Shown: positions 7,479 to 17,083 of the stretch, piece after piece | Position numbering within the stretch: position 1 is the first letter of the stretch | Layout of the letters: each line of letters opens with the position of its first letter | Assembly: GCF_014201675.1 (NCBI RefSeq) | Contig: NZ_JACHEZ010000004.1 | Span: forward strand, 241,054 to 305,053 | DNA length: 64,000 bases | Origin: Oceanithermus desulfurans | GTDB taxonomy: Bacteria; Deinococcota; Deinococci; Deinococcales; Marinithermaceae | Direction: 5' to 3' | Notes under the pieces: model-generated | The model's database searches: none | What the model saw: only the letters and a program-made list of their open reading frames with translations | What the model was told of the DNA's origin: nothing | Made by a program: the position numbers and the translations under genes

Positions 7479-8426
7479 ATGGACCCCGCGGTCATCATCG
7501 TGAACCCGGCGGCCGGCCGCGGCCGGGTCGGGGGGCAGCTCGCGCGCATCCAGGCCTGGGTGCGCAGCTGGGCGCCCGAGGTGCCCGTCTGGGTCACCGA
7601 AGGCCCCGGCCACGCCAGCGAGCTGACCCGGCGGGCCCCGCCGGACGCGCGGGTGGTGGCCGTGGGCGGCGACGGTACCGCCCACGAGGTGGTGCGGGCG
7701 CTCGGTCCCGGCCAGGTGCTGGGGCTGGTGCCGGTGGGCTCGGGCAACGACATCGCGCGCATGGCGGGGCTGCGCCGCGTCGGGCTCGAGCGCGCGCTCG
7801 CCACCGCGCTCTGGGGCGGGATCGTGCGCTACGACCGCGGGATCGTCGATGGGGAGCCCTTCGCCTCCAGCGCCACCGCCGGCCTTGACGCCGCCGTGGC
7901 GCGGCGCGCCTTCGCCGCGCCCCGTTACCTGCGCGGCCTGCCGCGTTACCTGTGGGCGCTGGTCGCGGAGCTGCGGGGACTGGCGCTGCCCGAAACGCGC
8001 ATCGAGGTTGACCGCGAGGAGGTTTACGCCGGGCCCATGCTGCTCGCCGCGGTGATGAACAGCGCGACCTACGGCGGGGGCTTTCCCATCGCGCCGATGG
8101 CGCGGCCCGACGACGGGCGGCTCGAGCTCGTCTGGGCGGGAGCCTTCACCCGCCTCGGGGTCCTGGGCATCCTGCCGCGGCTGCTCGCCGGCCGCCACCT
8201 CGGCCACCCCCGGATCGGCCACCGCTCCGGGGTGCAATTTCGCCTGAGCTTCGACCGGCCGGTGCCGATTCAGGCGGACGGCGAGGTCCTCCCGGAACGG
8301 GCCGAGATCGAGGTCGTGATCGAGCCTGCGGCCCTGCCGATCGCCGCCGACCCCGGCGCCCGCGAGGGCACCCCGGCGCTGGAGGAGGCGCGGCCGGTCA
8401 CGGCCATGCCCGAGCCCACCGTCTAG
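7479..8426 (+). CDS. Diacylglycerol/lipid kinase family protein (YegS/DagK-like)
   Basis: A 315-residue cytosolic lipid kinase of the DAGK catalytic family, which phosphorylates diacylglycerol or a related lipid with ATP. Evidence: N-terminal IIVNPAAGRGR, the nucleotide loop VGGDGTAHEVV, PVGSGNDIAR and the C-terminal PVPIQADGEV. Its length fits the family. The stop overlaps the convergent bshA stop by 4 bp. Transcription probably starts at the ATG itself (TAAAAT box 6 nt upstream). Confidence 0.92.
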   Translation: MDPAVIIVNPAAGRGRVGGQLARIQAWVRSWAPEVPVWVTEGPGHASELTRRAPPDARVVAVGGDGTAHEVVRALGPGQVLGLVPVGSGNDIARMAGLRRVGLERALATALWGGIVRYDRGIVDGEPFASSATAGLDAAVARRAFAAPRYLRGLPRYLWALVAELRGLALPETRIEVDREEVYAGPMLLAAVMNSATYGGGFPIAPMARPDDGRLELVWAGAFTRLGVLGILPRLLAGRHLGHPRIGHRSGVQFRLSFDRPVPIQADGEVLPERAEIEVVIEPAALPIAADPGAREGTPALEEARPVTAMPEPTV

Positions 8427-9505
8427 CCGCCGCGGTACAGCTCCAGGTAGCGGTCGACGACGGCCTCGGGGTCGAAGCGCTCCCGGGCGTCAGCGCGCGC
8501 CGCCCGTCGCATCGCGGCCAGGCGGTCGGGGTCGGCCAGCAGCTCGGCGCTGGCGCCCGCCTGGCCGTAGACGTCGCCCAGCTCGACGAGCCAGCCGGTC
8601 TCGCCGTGGCGCACGACCTCGCTGAGGCCGCCCACGCGCGCGGCCACCACGGGCACCCCCGACGCCAGCGCCTCGAGCGCGGCGAGGCCGAAGGACTCTT
8701 CCTGGGAGTGCAGCCAGAACAGGTCGGCCGCCCCGACCACCTCCTCGGGGTGGGGCGTGGGCGGCAGGAAGCGGACCCGCTCGCGCACCCCCAGCTCGCG
8801 CGCCACCCGGGCGGCCTCCGGCCGCTCGGGCCCCTCGCCGAGGAAGACCAGCCGCGCCCGCACCCCCAACCGCAGCAGGTGGGCGAAGGCGCGCACCAGG
8901 TCGGGGGTGCGCTTGATGGGGCGGAAGTTGGAGGCGTGCACGATCATGACCTCTCCGGTCTCCACGTAGCGCGCCTTGCGGTCGGGGCGGGGCCGGAAGC
9001 GGGCGGCGTCGACGAAGTTGGGCACCACCTCGGCCGCGACCCCGAAGACGACGCGCGCCTGCTCGGCGAGCGAGCGCGAGACCGCGGTGACGCGTCCGCG
9101 GGCCAGCGCCCGAGCGGTCACCTCGCGGAAGGCGGGGTCGAGGCCCAGCTGGTTCACGTCGGTGCCGTGCAGCGTGTGCAGCACCGGCAGCTCGAGCTCC
9201 GCCAGGCGGGCGCTGGCGGCGTGGGGGACGGCGTAGTGGGTGTGCACGACCTCGAGGGCGTGCTCGCGCGCCGCCGTGCGCAGCGCCCCGGCGGCGGCCA
9301 GACCGTAGAGCGAGCCCGGGAGCACGGCGTGGTCCGGGGCGCGCACCGGGAAGAAGCGCACGCCGCTGGCCGCGTCGAGGCGAAAGGGGCGGCGGCTGGA
9401 GACGAGCACGACGGTGTGCCCGCGCGCGGCCAGGCGCATGGCCAGTTCCGCGGCGACCGTGCCGCTGCCGCCGAGGCCGCCGTAGGCGAGCAGTCCGATG
9501 CGCAT
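8423..9505 (-). CDS. bshA: N-acetyl-alpha-D-glucosaminyl L-malate synthase (bacillithiol synthesis glycosyltransferase)
   Basis: A 360-residue GT4 glycosyltransferase. Family marks of BshA: GGLGGSGTVAAELA near the N-terminus, SSRRPFRL, HTHYAVPHA, LHTLHGTDVNQLG, SRSLAEQ, NFVD, SNFRPIKR and EESFGLAALEALA. BshA joins UDP-GlcNAc and L-malate in the first step to the thiol bacillithiol, known in Deinococcota. The start MRIGLLAYGG at 9505 is chosen because TAGACT lies exactly 7 nt upstream; the frame could extend 6 codons further but without support. Confidence 0.9.
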   Translation of the reverse strand: MRIGLLAYGGLGGSGTVAAELAMRLAARGHTVVLVSSRRPFRLDAASGVRFFPVRAPDHAVLPGSLYGLAAAGALRTAAREHALEVVHTHYAVPHAASARLAELELPVLHTLHGTDVNQLGLDPAFREVTARALARGRVTAVSRSLAEQARVVFGVAAEVVPNFVDAARFRPRPDRKARYVETGEVMIVHASNFRPIKRTPDLVRAFAHLLRLGVRARLVFLGEGPERPEAARVARELGVRERVRFLPPTPHPEEVVGAADLFWLHSQEESFGLAALEALASGVPVVAARVGGLSEVVRHGETGWLVELGDVYGQAGASAELLADPDRLAAMRRAARADARERFDPEAVVDRYLELYRGG

Positions 9506-9512
9506 CGCCCCC

Positions 9513-9518
9513 AGTCTA
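9513..9518 (-). promoter_or_regulatory. -10 box of bshA
   Basis: TAGACT on the minus strand, 7 nt before ATG 9505, implying a leaderless mRNA. Confidence 0.65.
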
Positions 9519-9583
9519 CCCACCCGGCGGCAGGGGCGGACGCCCGTTGCCGCAGGGGGCGGCGCGGGTGCAGACTGAGGTCA

Positions 9584-10792
9584 ATGGAAAGCTCTTTGAC
9601 GGGGCTGGCCCTGGCCACGCTGGTCGGGTTCGCCGTGGGGCTCGAGCGCGAACGCGCCAAGCGCGAGCGCGAGACCGGCGCGCTGGGCGGGGTGCGCACC
9701 TTCGCGCTGATCGGCCTCCTCGGGGGGCTCGTGGGGGTGCTGGGCTCCGGGGCGCTGGCGCTGGCGGGCTTCCTGGTGGTCGGGGCGCTGGCGCTGTGGT
9801 CGCTCACCCGCGCTCCCGGAGCCACCAGCGAGGTGGCGGCGCTCGTCGTCTACCTGCTGGGCCTGCTCGCGGGCGAGGGGCAGGCCACCGCGGCGCTCTT
9901 CGGGGGGCTGGTGACGCTGGGGCTGCTCACCTACCGCGAGCGGCTGCACCGCTGGTCGGCGCAGATCGGCGAGGAGACGCTGGAAGCCGCGGTGCTGCTG
10001 GCGCTCCTGTGGGGGGTGGTCTGGCCGCTTCTGCCCGAGGCCGGCTACGGCCCCGGTGGGGTGCTGCGGCCGCGCGAGGTGTGGCTGATGGTGCTGCTCG
10101 TCGCCGCGGCGAACTTCGCGGGCTTCGTGCTCACACGCCTGTGGCGCGAGCGCGGCCTCTACGCCGCGGCCCTCGCCGGGGGGCTGGTCTCCTCGACCGC
10201 GGTGACCGTCTCCATGGCGGCCCGGGCGCGCGAGCACCCGGCGTCCTGGCGCAGCTGGGCCGTCGCGGCGGGGCTGGCAACGGTGCTGATGTACCTGCGC
10301 GTGCTCGTCTGGGTGGCGCTGTTCGCCCCGGCGCTGCTCGCACTGCTGGCGCCGGCGCTGGCGCTGTGGGCGCTGGTGAACCTGGTCGTCTGCCTGCTGC
10401 TGGCGCGCGGCGGCGGGGGCGGCGGGGACTTCGAACTGAAGAACCCGCTGGGTTTGGGGGCGGCGCTGCTCTTTGGGGGGCTTTACGCCCTGATCAAGCT
10501 CGCGGCCTACGCCGCCGGGGTCTGGCTGGGCGCCGCCGGGGTCTACGCGGTGGCCGCGCTCTCGGGGTTGCAGGACCTGGACGCGATCACCCTCAGCATG
10601 GCGCGCCTCTTCAGCCAGGGCGGGCTCGAGGCGGCGCTGGCGGTGCGGGCGGTCCTGCTCGCCACCCTGGTCAACAACGCCGTGAAGGCGACGCTGGGCT
10701 ACCTGGGGCACCCGCGGATGGGGCTGGCGCTGGCGCTGGCGCTCCTCCCCGGCGCCCTCGCCGCCTGGGCGTGGATGGCCTACTTCGCCTGA
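9584..10792 (+). CDS. MgtC/SapB and DUF4010 domain membrane protein
   Basis: A 402-residue integral membrane protein. The first ~130 residues are MgtC/SapB-like (GFAVGLERERAKRERETGALGGVRTFALIGLLGG). The rest is a DUF4010 region with many hydrophobic segments and the motif GGLVSSTAVTVSMAAR. Members are thought to affect Mg2+ or membrane homeostasis, but the function of this two-domain form is not established. A glycine run (GGGGGGD) marks a cytoplasmic loop. CAGACT lies 7 nt before the ATG, a weak leaderless-type -10 box. Confidence 0.9.
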   Translation: MESSLTGLALATLVGFAVGLERERAKRERETGALGGVRTFALIGLLGGLVGVLGSGALALAGFLVVGALALWSLTRAPGATSEVAALVVYLLGLLAGEGQATAALFGGLVTLGLLTYRERLHRWSAQIGEETLEAAVLLALLWGVVWPLLPEAGYGPGGVLRPREVWLMVLLVAAANFAGFVLTRLWRERGLYAAALAGGLVSSTAVTVSMAARAREHPASWRSWAVAAGLATVLMYLRVLVWVALFAPALLALLAPALALWALVNLVVCLLLARGGGGGGDFELKNPLGLGAALLFGGLYALIKLAAYAAGVWLGAAGVYAVAALSGLQDLDAITLSMARLFSQGGLEAALAVRAVLLATLVNNAVKATLGYLGHPRMGLALALALLPGALAAWAWMAYFA

Positions 10793-10834
10793 CGCGGCCG
10801 CCGGCGCCGGTTCGACCCGCCTGCGGCCCTGGGG

Positions 10835-10840
10835 TACAAT
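10835..10840 (+). promoter_or_regulatory. -10 box of the hisC-hisB-hisH operon
   Basis: TACAAT, 7 nt before the GTG start of hisC at 10848, the spacing expected for a leaderless transcript. Confidence 0.7.
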
Positions 10841-10847
10841 CGGGGAC

Positions 10848-11936
10848 GTGAAGGCCTTCAAGCCCCGCCTGCTCGCCCTGCCCGACTACCCCTACACCGC
10901 CCGGCAGGCCCTGATCAAGCTGGACCAGAACGAGAGTCCCTACGGCCTGCCGCCCGAGCTGAAGGCCGAGCTGGCGGCGCGGCTCGAGGCCCTGCCCCTG
11001 AACCGCTACCCGGAGATGCACGCCGAGAGCCTGGCCGAGCGCATCGCCGACTTCGAGGGCTGGCCCGAGACCGGGGTGGTGGTGGGGCCCGGCTCCAACA
11101 CGATCATCACCGCCCTCGTCGCCGCCGCCCAGCGCGTCCTGGACGTACAACCCTCGTTCGCCCTCTACCAGCACGCCGCCGAGCTGCTCGGCGTCCCCTA
11201 CCGCGCCGTCCCCCTCGAGGAGGGGTTCCAGCTGCCCCTCGAGGCGTTGCTCGCGGCCCTGGCCGAAGAGGAGTCCCCGGGGGTCTTCTTCCTTCCCAAC
11301 CCCCACACCCCCACCGGGCACTTCTTCATGCAGGAGCGGGTCCAGATTCTTTGCGAGGCCGCGGCGCAGCACGATTGGCTGATGGTCATCGACGAGGCCT
11401 ACTACCAGTTCGCCCCCGCCGACCTCAAGCGGCAGGCCCTGGGCCAGCCGCACCTGGGGGTGCTGCGCACCTTCTCCAAGGCGTGGGGGCTGGCCGGTGC
11501 ACGCGCGGGTTACCTGCTCGCCTCCGAGGAGGCGGCCCGGGTGGTGCGCCACCTGCTGCCGCCCTTCGGCATCCCCGCCCCCACCGCGCTCGCCGTCGAG
11601 CTGGCCCTGGAGCACCCGGGCTACGTGACCGAGGCCGTGGAGAAGGTGCGGCGCGAACGCGAGCGCGTCTACCTGGAGCTGAAGGCCCACCCCACCTGGA
11701 CGGCCTACCCCAGCCACACCAACTTCCTGCTGGTGCGCACCCCCGACGCCCAGGCCGCCTACGAGGGGCTGCTGAAGCGCGGCATCCTGGTGCGGCGTCA
11801 GGATCATGTTCCCGGTCTCGAAGGGGCGATCCGGGTGACGATCGGCACCCCCGTCGAGAACGACGCCTTCCTGCAGGCGGCCTTCGAACTGGCCAAGGAG
11901 GAGAAGGAGATCGCGGATGCGGCAAGCGAAGATTGA
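10848..11936 (+). CDS. hisC: Histidinol-phosphate aminotransferase
   Basis: A 362-residue PLP-dependent class I/II aminotransferase that makes histidinol phosphate from imidazole acetol phosphate. It shows LDQNESPYG, the GPGSN loop for PLP phosphate, PNPHTPTG, DEAYYQF and the Schiff-base lysine in TFSKAWGLAGARAGY. The following hisB and hisH make the assignment firm. The GTG start is fixed by a TACAAT box 7 nt upstream. The hisB start lies inside its 3' end (20-bp overlap). Confidence 0.95.
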   Translation: MKAFKPRLLALPDYPYTARQALIKLDQNESPYGLPPELKAELAARLEALPLNRYPEMHAESLAERIADFEGWPETGVVVGPGSNTIITALVAAAQRVLDVQPSFALYQHAAELLGVPYRAVPLEEGFQLPLEALLAALAEEESPGVFFLPNPHTPTGHFFMQERVQILCEAAAQHDWLMVIDEAYYQFAPADLKRQALGQPHLGVLRTFSKAWGLAGARAGYLLASEEAARVVRHLLPPFGIPAPTALAVELALEHPGYVTEAVEKVRRERERVYLELKAHPTWTAYPSHTNFLLVRTPDAQAAYEGLLKRGILVRRQDHVPGLEGAIRVTIGTPVENDAFLQAAFELAKEEKEIADAASED

Positions 11937-12501
11937 GCGGATCACGCGCGAGACCGAGGTGCGGCTGACCCTGGACCTCGACGGGCCCACGGGCGGGAAG
12001 ATCGCCAGCGGCCTGCCCTTCCTCGACCACATGCTCGAGCAGCTGGTGCGTCACGGACGTTTCCGGCTCGACCTCGACGCCCGCGGCGACCTCGAGGTGG
12101 ACGTGCACCACCTCGTCGAGGACGTCGGTATCGCCCTCGGCATGGCCCTGGAACGCGCTCTCGGCGACCGCGTCGGCCTCGAGCGCTACGCCAGCGCCTT
12201 CGCCCCCATGGACGAGACGCTGGTGCACGTCGTCCTCGACTTCTCGGGCCGCCCCTACCTGGCCTTTGCGCCCGAGTCGCTCGACGTCGTGGGCGAGGCC
12301 GGCGGGGTCAACGTCTACCACCTGCGCGAGTTCCTCCGCGGGCTGGTCAACCACGCGGGGCTGACGCTGCACCTGCGGGTCCTGGCCGGCCGCGAGGCCC
12401 ACCACGTCATCGAGGCGGCCTTCAAGGCGCTGGCCCGGGCCCTCTTCGCCGCCACCCGCGTGACCCGCGACGACCTGCCCAGCAGCAAGGGCGTGCTCTA
12501 G
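11917..12501 (+). CDS. hisB: Imidazoleglycerol-phosphate dehydratase
   Basis: A 194-residue monofunctional HisB that dehydrates imidazoleglycerol phosphate in histidine synthesis. It has the two metal-binding motifs of the family: FLDHMLEQL with DVHHLVEDVGI, and YHLREFLRGLVNHAG with GREAHHVIEAAFKALARAL, typical of the Mn-binding sites. Its ATG overlaps hisC by 20 bp, and hisH follows after 11 bp, indicating one transcript. Confidence 0.97.
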   Translation: MRQAKIERITRETEVRLTLDLDGPTGGKIASGLPFLDHMLEQLVRHGRFRLDLDARGDLEVDVHHLVEDVGIALGMALERALGDRVGLERYASAFAPMDETLVHVVLDFSGRPYLAFAPESLDVVGEAGGVNVYHLREFLRGLVNHAGLTLHLRVLAGREAHHVIEAAFKALARALFAATRVTRDDLPSSKGVL

Positions 12502-12512
12502 CCGGCCGTTTT

Positions 12513-13142
12513 ATGCGTACCCTGGTCATCGACTACGGCTCCGGAAACCTACGCAGCGCCGCCAAGGCGCTGGAGGCTGCGGGTTACGACGTTCGCGTCG
12601 ACGACGACCCCCGCGCCGCCGCCACCGCCGAGCTGCTGGTGCTGCCGGGGCAGGGGCACTTCGCCCAGGTCGCCGGCAACTTCCGCGCCTCGGGTTTCGA
12701 GGCGGCGGTGCGCGAGCACCTCGCCGCCGGCCGGCCCTTCCTGGGCATCTGCGTGGGGTTGCAGCTCCTCTTCGAGGGGTCCGAGGAGGCCCCGGGCGTT
12801 CCCGGGCTCGGCCTCGTTCCCGGCACGGTGCGCCGCTTCCGCGCGCGCAAGGTGCCCCAGATGGGCTGGAACACGCTCGAGGTGGACGCGGGGCCCTTCG
12901 CGGACTTCGACGGCCGCCACTTCTACTTCGTTCACTCCTACTACGCGCCGCTCACCGAGGGCAGCGTCGGGGTCACCCGTTACGAGGGGACGCCCTTCAC
13001 CGCGCTCTACCTGAAGGGGAACGTGGTGGCGCCGCAGTTCCACCCCGAAAAGAGCAGCCGCGCGGGGCTGGCCTTCCTGCGCACGCTGAAGCGTTACTTC
13101 GAAGAAGCCGCGAGCTCCAGGTCCTCGGGTTTCACCAGGTAG
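12513..13142 (+). CDS. hisH: Imidazole glycerol phosphate synthase glutaminase subunit
   Basis: A 209-residue class I glutamine amidotransferase that supplies ammonia to HisF. The catalytic triad is seen in LGICVGLQLLF (Cys), and in APQFHPEKSS (His and Glu). It begins with VIDYGSGNLRS and contains PQMGWN and YFVHSYYA, all HisH marks. The last residues (EAASSRSSGFTR) extend into the convergent PfkB gene, overlapping 49 bp. hisF is not in the window. Confidence 0.96.
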   Translation: MRTLVIDYGSGNLRSAAKALEAAGYDVRVDDDPRAAATAELLVLPGQGHFAQVAGNFRASGFEAAVREHLAAGRPFLGICVGLQLLFEGSEEAPGVPGLGLVPGTVRRFRARKVPQMGWNTLEVDAGPFADFDGRHFYFVHSYYAPLTEGSVGVTRYEGTPFTALYLKGNVVAPQFHPEKSSRAGLAFLRTLKRYFEEAASSRSSGFTR

Positions 13143-14020
13143 CCCTGCGCCCCTACGTGGGTGGCCACCAGCGCCCCGGCGACGTTGGCGCGGCGGGCGG
13201 CCTCGAGCAGGTCGCGCCCCTCCATTACCGTGGCGGCGAAGGCGGCGGTGTAGGCGTCGCCGGCCCCGGTGGAGTCGATGACGTCGTCCACCGCGTAGGG
13301 TTCCACGAGGGCTTCGGTTTCCGGGGTAACGACCATCGAACCCAGGGCGCCCAGCTTGACGACGGCGCGTTCGATGCCGTAGGTGCGCAGCCGCTCCACG
13401 CCGCCGCTGATCGAGGCCTCGCCGGTGAGGGCGGCGAGTTCGTGCTGGTTCATGAGCAGGTAGTCCACGCCGCGCAGGTCCTCGAGCAGGTGCTCGCCCG
13501 CGGCGCGGATGGCTCCGGTGCCCAGGTCGGCGAAGACGGGCAGCCGCCGTTTCGCCGCCGCGGCCAGCACCTTGAGGGTGTATTCGCGGCTGGGGCCGCC
13601 CGCCAGCGCGTAGGCGGAGACGACCACCGCGTCCACCTGGTCGAGGGCGCGCGCTTTGAAGGCGGCGGCGTCGAGGTGACGGCTGGCGCTGGCGCTCGAG
13701 ACCATGGTGCGCTCGCCCCCGGCGATGACGAAGACGAGGATGCTCGAGGTCGGCCGCTCCTCGTCTTCCTGAAGATGGCTCAGGTCCACCCCCACCCGTT
13801 TGAGGTTGGCGAGTGCGGCTTCGCGAAAGGGGCCCGTTCCCACGCGCGCAGCCAGCGCGACCTTGTGGCCCAGGCTCGCCAGGTTGGCGGCCACGGTGGC
13901 CGCGGCGCCCCCCGGCTTGATCAGCGCCCGCTGGGCGGGCGTTTCCTCTCCGGGGCCGGGCATCGCGTCCACGAAATACATTAGGTCTACCGAGACGTCC
14001 CCGATCACAAAAAACCGCAT
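13094..14020 (-). CDS. PfkB family carbohydrate kinase
   Basis: A 308-residue ribokinase-fold sugar kinase. Signature 1 is seen as KPGGAAATVAANLASLG; signature 2 as DVIDSTGAGDAYTAAFAA, with the catalytic Asp in GAGD. The sugar cannot be decided. The start ATG 14020 follows GAGGAGGC at Shine-Dalgarno distance, and TATAAA at 14048-14043 serves as -10 box, so unlike many neighbours this gene has a conventional leader. Confidence 0.9.
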   Translation of the reverse strand: MRFFVIGDVSVDLMYFVDAMPGPGEETPAQRALIKPGGAAATVAANLASLGHKVALAARVGTGPFREAALANLKRVGVDLSHLQEDEERPTSSILVFVIAGGERTMVSSASASRHLDAAAFKARALDQVDAVVVSAYALAGGPSREYTLKVLAAAAKRRLPVFADLGTGAIRAAGEHLLEDLRGVDYLLMNQHELAALTGEASISGGVERLRTYGIERAVVKLGALGSMVVTPETEALVEPYAVDDVIDSTGAGDAYTAAFAATVMEGRDLLEAARRANVAGALVATHVGAQGYLVKPEDLELAASSK

Positions 14021-14256
14021 CGTGCCTCCTCAGGCGGATTGTTTTATACCATAGTACATCCTGCGCTTCCTGGAACGTCCCGCGCGTACGGTCTTTGGTC
14101 CCGGTCCGGCCGCTTAAGCTGGAGGGGAAGGATCGCGCGGGCCATCGACGTAGCGTCAAGGCTTAGGCTGAGCCCCTAGGTTAAATGTCCCTATATGGCC
14201 CCCCGACCTCATGGCATCGTCAGGGTGGAACACTTGACACCAAGGGAGGCAAGGGT

Positions 14257-17073
14257 ATGGAATCGTCGAAGCCGAAGAAGAAACACGAAGCCCTCTCCAC
14301 CGACCGACGCAGCCTGCTCAAGGCCGCGGCGGCCAGCGCCGCAGCGGCCGCGGCGGGGCTCTCGGTCGCGCAGGGAGGAACGAGCGAAGCCGAGAAGGAC
14401 TGGCGCTGGGACAAGGCCGTCTGCCGCTTCTGCGGGACCGGCTGCGGGGTGATGGTGGCCACCAAGAACGACCGCATCGTGGCCGTCAAGGGGGACCCGC
14501 TGGCCCCGGTGAACCGCGGCCTCAACTGCATCAAGGGCTACTTCCTGGCCAAGATCATGTACGGCAAGGACCGCCTCACCCGCCCCCTGCTGCGCGTCAA
14601 CAAGAAGGGCGAGTTCGACAAGAAGGGCGAGTTCAAGCCGGTCTCCTGGAAGAAGGCCTTCGAGGTGATGGCCGACCAGTTCAAGAAGGCCTACGGCGAG
14701 CTGGGTCCCACCGGGATCGCCTTCTTCGGGTCGGGCCAGTACACCATTCAGGAGGGCTTCGCCGCCAGCAAGCTCATCAAGGCGGGGTTCCGTTCCAACA
14801 ACATCGACCCCAACGCCCGCCACTGCATGGCCAGCGCCGTAGCCGCCTTCATCCAGACCTTCGGCATCGACGAGCCCGCCGGCTGCTACGACGACATCGA
14901 GCTCACCGACAGCTTCGTGCTTTGGGGCTCGAACATGGCGGAAAACCACCCGGTTCTCTGGGCGCGCGTGATCGACCGCAAGCTCTCGGATCCCGACCGG
15001 GTGAAGGTCGTGGTGCTCTCGACCTATCAGCACATGAACGCCGACATGGCGGACACCGCGATCATTTTCAAGCCGCACACCGATCTGGCTATTCAGAACT
15101 ACATCCTGCGGGAAATTCTGTACAACTATCCCGATGCCATCGACCGCGAGTTCGTCGACAAGTACACCACCTACGCCACCGGCTACGTGGACATCGGCTA
15201 CGGCATGCGCTCGGATCCGAACCACCCGAAGTACTCGGACAAAGAGCGCGAGACGATGCAGAAAGAGCTGGCCAAGACGGTCTCCGAGGCCGAGGCCAAG
15301 GCCCTGGCCTTCCTGGGGCTGAAGCCGGGCGACAAGATGGAGATGAAGCACCGCGCGGCGGCGGGGGCGCACTGGCAGATCGCCTTCGAGGACCTCAAGA
15401 AGGCGCTCGAGCCCTACACCCTCGACTTCGTCGCCGAGCTGGCCAAGGGCGACCCCGACGAGCCGCTCGAAAGCTTCAAGAAGAAGCTCCAAGACCTGGT
15501 GCAGATCTTCGTCGAACAGGGTCGCAAGGTGGTCAGTTTCTGGACGATGGGCTTCAACCAGCACACCCGCGGCACCTGGGTCAACGAGCAGGTCTACGCC
15601 ATCCACCTGCTCCTCGGCAAGCACGCCAAGCCGGGTTCGGGCGCCTTCAGCCTCACCGGCCAGCCCTCCGCCTGCGGCACCGCGCGCGAGGTTGGCACCT
15701 TCGCCCACCGCCTGCCCGCCGATATGGTCGTGGCCAACCCCAAGCACCGCGAGATCTCCGAGAAGCTCTGGCGTGTTCCCGAGGGCACGATCAACCCCAA
15801 GGTGGGGGCCAACTTCGTGCAGATCATGCGCGACCTCGAGGACGGCAAGATCAAGTGGGCCTGGGTGCACGTCAACAACCCCTGGCAGAACACCGCCAAC
15901 GCCAACCACTGGGTCAAGGCCGCGCGCGAGATGGACAACTTCATCGTCGTCTCCGAGGTCTACCCGGGCATCTCCACCAAAGTGGCCGACCTGATCCTGC
16001 CCACGGCGATGATCTACGAGAAGTGGGGCGCCTACGGCAACTCCGAGCGTCGCACCCAGCACTGGCGCCAGCAGGTCACCGCCCCGGGCATGGCCATGCC
16101 CGACATCTGGCAGTACATGGAGTTCTCCAAGTTCTTCAAGCTGCGTGAGGTCTGGAAGGAGCACAAGCTGCCCGACGGCACCGTGCTGCCCGACGTGCTG
16201 GAGAAGGCCAAGGCGATGGGGTACGACCCCGAGCAGACCCTCTTCGACGTCCTCTTCAACCATCCCGAGATGCGCAAGTTCGCCTGGCCCGACCCCATCG
16301 GCGAGGGCTTCCTCAACACCGAGGCCGCGGGCGACGGCCGCCCCATTCAGGACGCCGAGGGCAAGCCCTTCAAGGGCTACGGTTACTTCGTGCAGAAGGC
16401 GCTTTGGGAAGAGTACCGCCAGTTTGGCCTCGGCACCGGTCACGACCTCGCCGACTTCGACACCTACCACCGGGTGCGTGGCCTGCGCTGGCCTGTGGTG
16501 GACGGCAAGGAGACCCCCTGGCGCTTCAACGCCAAGTACGACCCCTACGCCCGCAAGGCCAACCCCGGCGGCGAGTTCGCCTTCTACGGCAAGGCCAAGA
16601 AGAAGATCCCCAAGGGCAACCTCTTCGGACCCGAGGCGGGCACTTCGGTCGACCTGACCAACCGCGCCAAGATCTTCTTCCGCCCCTACATGGATCCCCC
16701 GGAGATGCCCGATGACCGCTACCCCTTCTGGCTGGTTACCGGGCGCGTGCTCGAGCACTGGCATTCCGGAACGATGACCATGCGCGTGCCTGAGCTCTAC
16801 CGCGCGGTCCCCGAGGCGCTGGTGTACATGAACCCCGAGGACGCCAAGAAGATCGGGGTGAAGGACGGCCAGTTCGTCTGGGTGGAGAGCCGCCGCGGCA
16901 AGGTCAAGGCGCGCGCCTCTACCCGCGGCCGCAACCGCCCGCCCAAGGGACTGATCTTCGTGCCCTGGTTCGACGAGCGCGTGCTCATCAACAAGGTCAC
17001 CAACGACCAGCGCTGCCCCATCTCCAAGCAGACCGACTACAAGAAGGCGGCGGTGAAGGTCTACCCCGCCTAG
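14257..17073 (+). CDS. napA: Periplasmic nitrate reductase, catalytic subunit
   Basis: A 938-residue Mo-bisMGD enzyme that reduces nitrate to nitrite in the periplasm. A Tat signal is visible ([12 protein letters not shown], then an Ala-rich stretch). The [4Fe-4S] cysteines are C56, C59, C63 and C91 (CRFCGTGC ... NCIKG), and the Mo ligand is C190 in ARHCMAS. Long insertions make it about 100 residues longer than E. coli NapA and close in size to the epsilonproteobacterial enzymes. ATG 14257 follows GGGAGGC; the longer upstream frame lacks a site. It is first in napAGHBFLD. Confidence 0.97.
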   Translation: MESSKPKKKHEALSTDRRSLLKAAAASAAAAAAGLSVAQGGTSEAEKDWRWDKAVCRFCGTGCGVMVATKNDRIVAVKGDPLAPVNRGLNCIKGYFLAKIMYGKDRLTRPLLRVNKKGEFDKKGEFKPVSWKKAFEVMADQFKKAYGELGPTGIAFFGSGQYTIQEGFAASKLIKAGFRSNNIDPNARHCMASAVAAFIQTFGIDEPAGCYDDIELTDSFVLWGSNMAENHPVLWARVIDRKLSDPDRVKVVVLSTYQHMNADMADTAIIFKPHTDLAIQNYILREILYNYPDAIDREFVDKYTTYATGYVDIGYGMRSDPNHPKYSDKERETMQKELAKTVSEAEAKALAFLGLKPGDKMEMKHRAAAGAHWQIAFEDLKKALEPYTLDFVAELAKGDPDEPLESFKKKLQDLVQIFVEQGRKVVSFWTMGFNQHTRGTWVNEQVYAIHLLLGKHAKPGSGAFSLTGQPSACGTAREVGTFAHRLPADMVVANPKHREISEKLWRVPEGTINPKVGANFVQIMRDLEDGKIKWAWVHVNNPWQNTANANHWVKAAREMDNFIVVSEVYPGISTKVADLILPTAMIYEKWGAYGNSERRTQHWRQQVTAPGMAMPDIWQYMEFSKFFKLREVWKEHKLPDGTVLPDVLEKAKAMGYDPEQTLFDVLFNHPEMRKFAWPDPIGEGFLNTEAAGDGRPIQDAEGKPFKGYGYFVQKALWEEYRQFGLGTGHDLADFDTYHRVRGLRWPVVDGKETPWRFNAKYDPYARKANPGGEFAFYGKAKKKIPKGNLFGPEAGTSVDLTNRAKIFFRPYMDPPEMPDDRYPFWLVTGRVLEHWHSGTMTMRVPELYRAVPEALVYMNPEDAKKIGVKDGQFVWVESRRGKVKARASTRGRNRPPKGLIFVPWFDERVLINKVTNDQRCPISKQTDYKKAAVKVYPA

Positions 17074-17083
17074 GGAGGCGTCC

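Noticed and set aside
14041..14256. FNR/NarL-type operator ahead of napA
   Set aside because: Looked for TTGAT-N4-ATCAA and paired heptamers; only partial dyads such as GGCTTAGGCTGAGCC were found, too weak to call.
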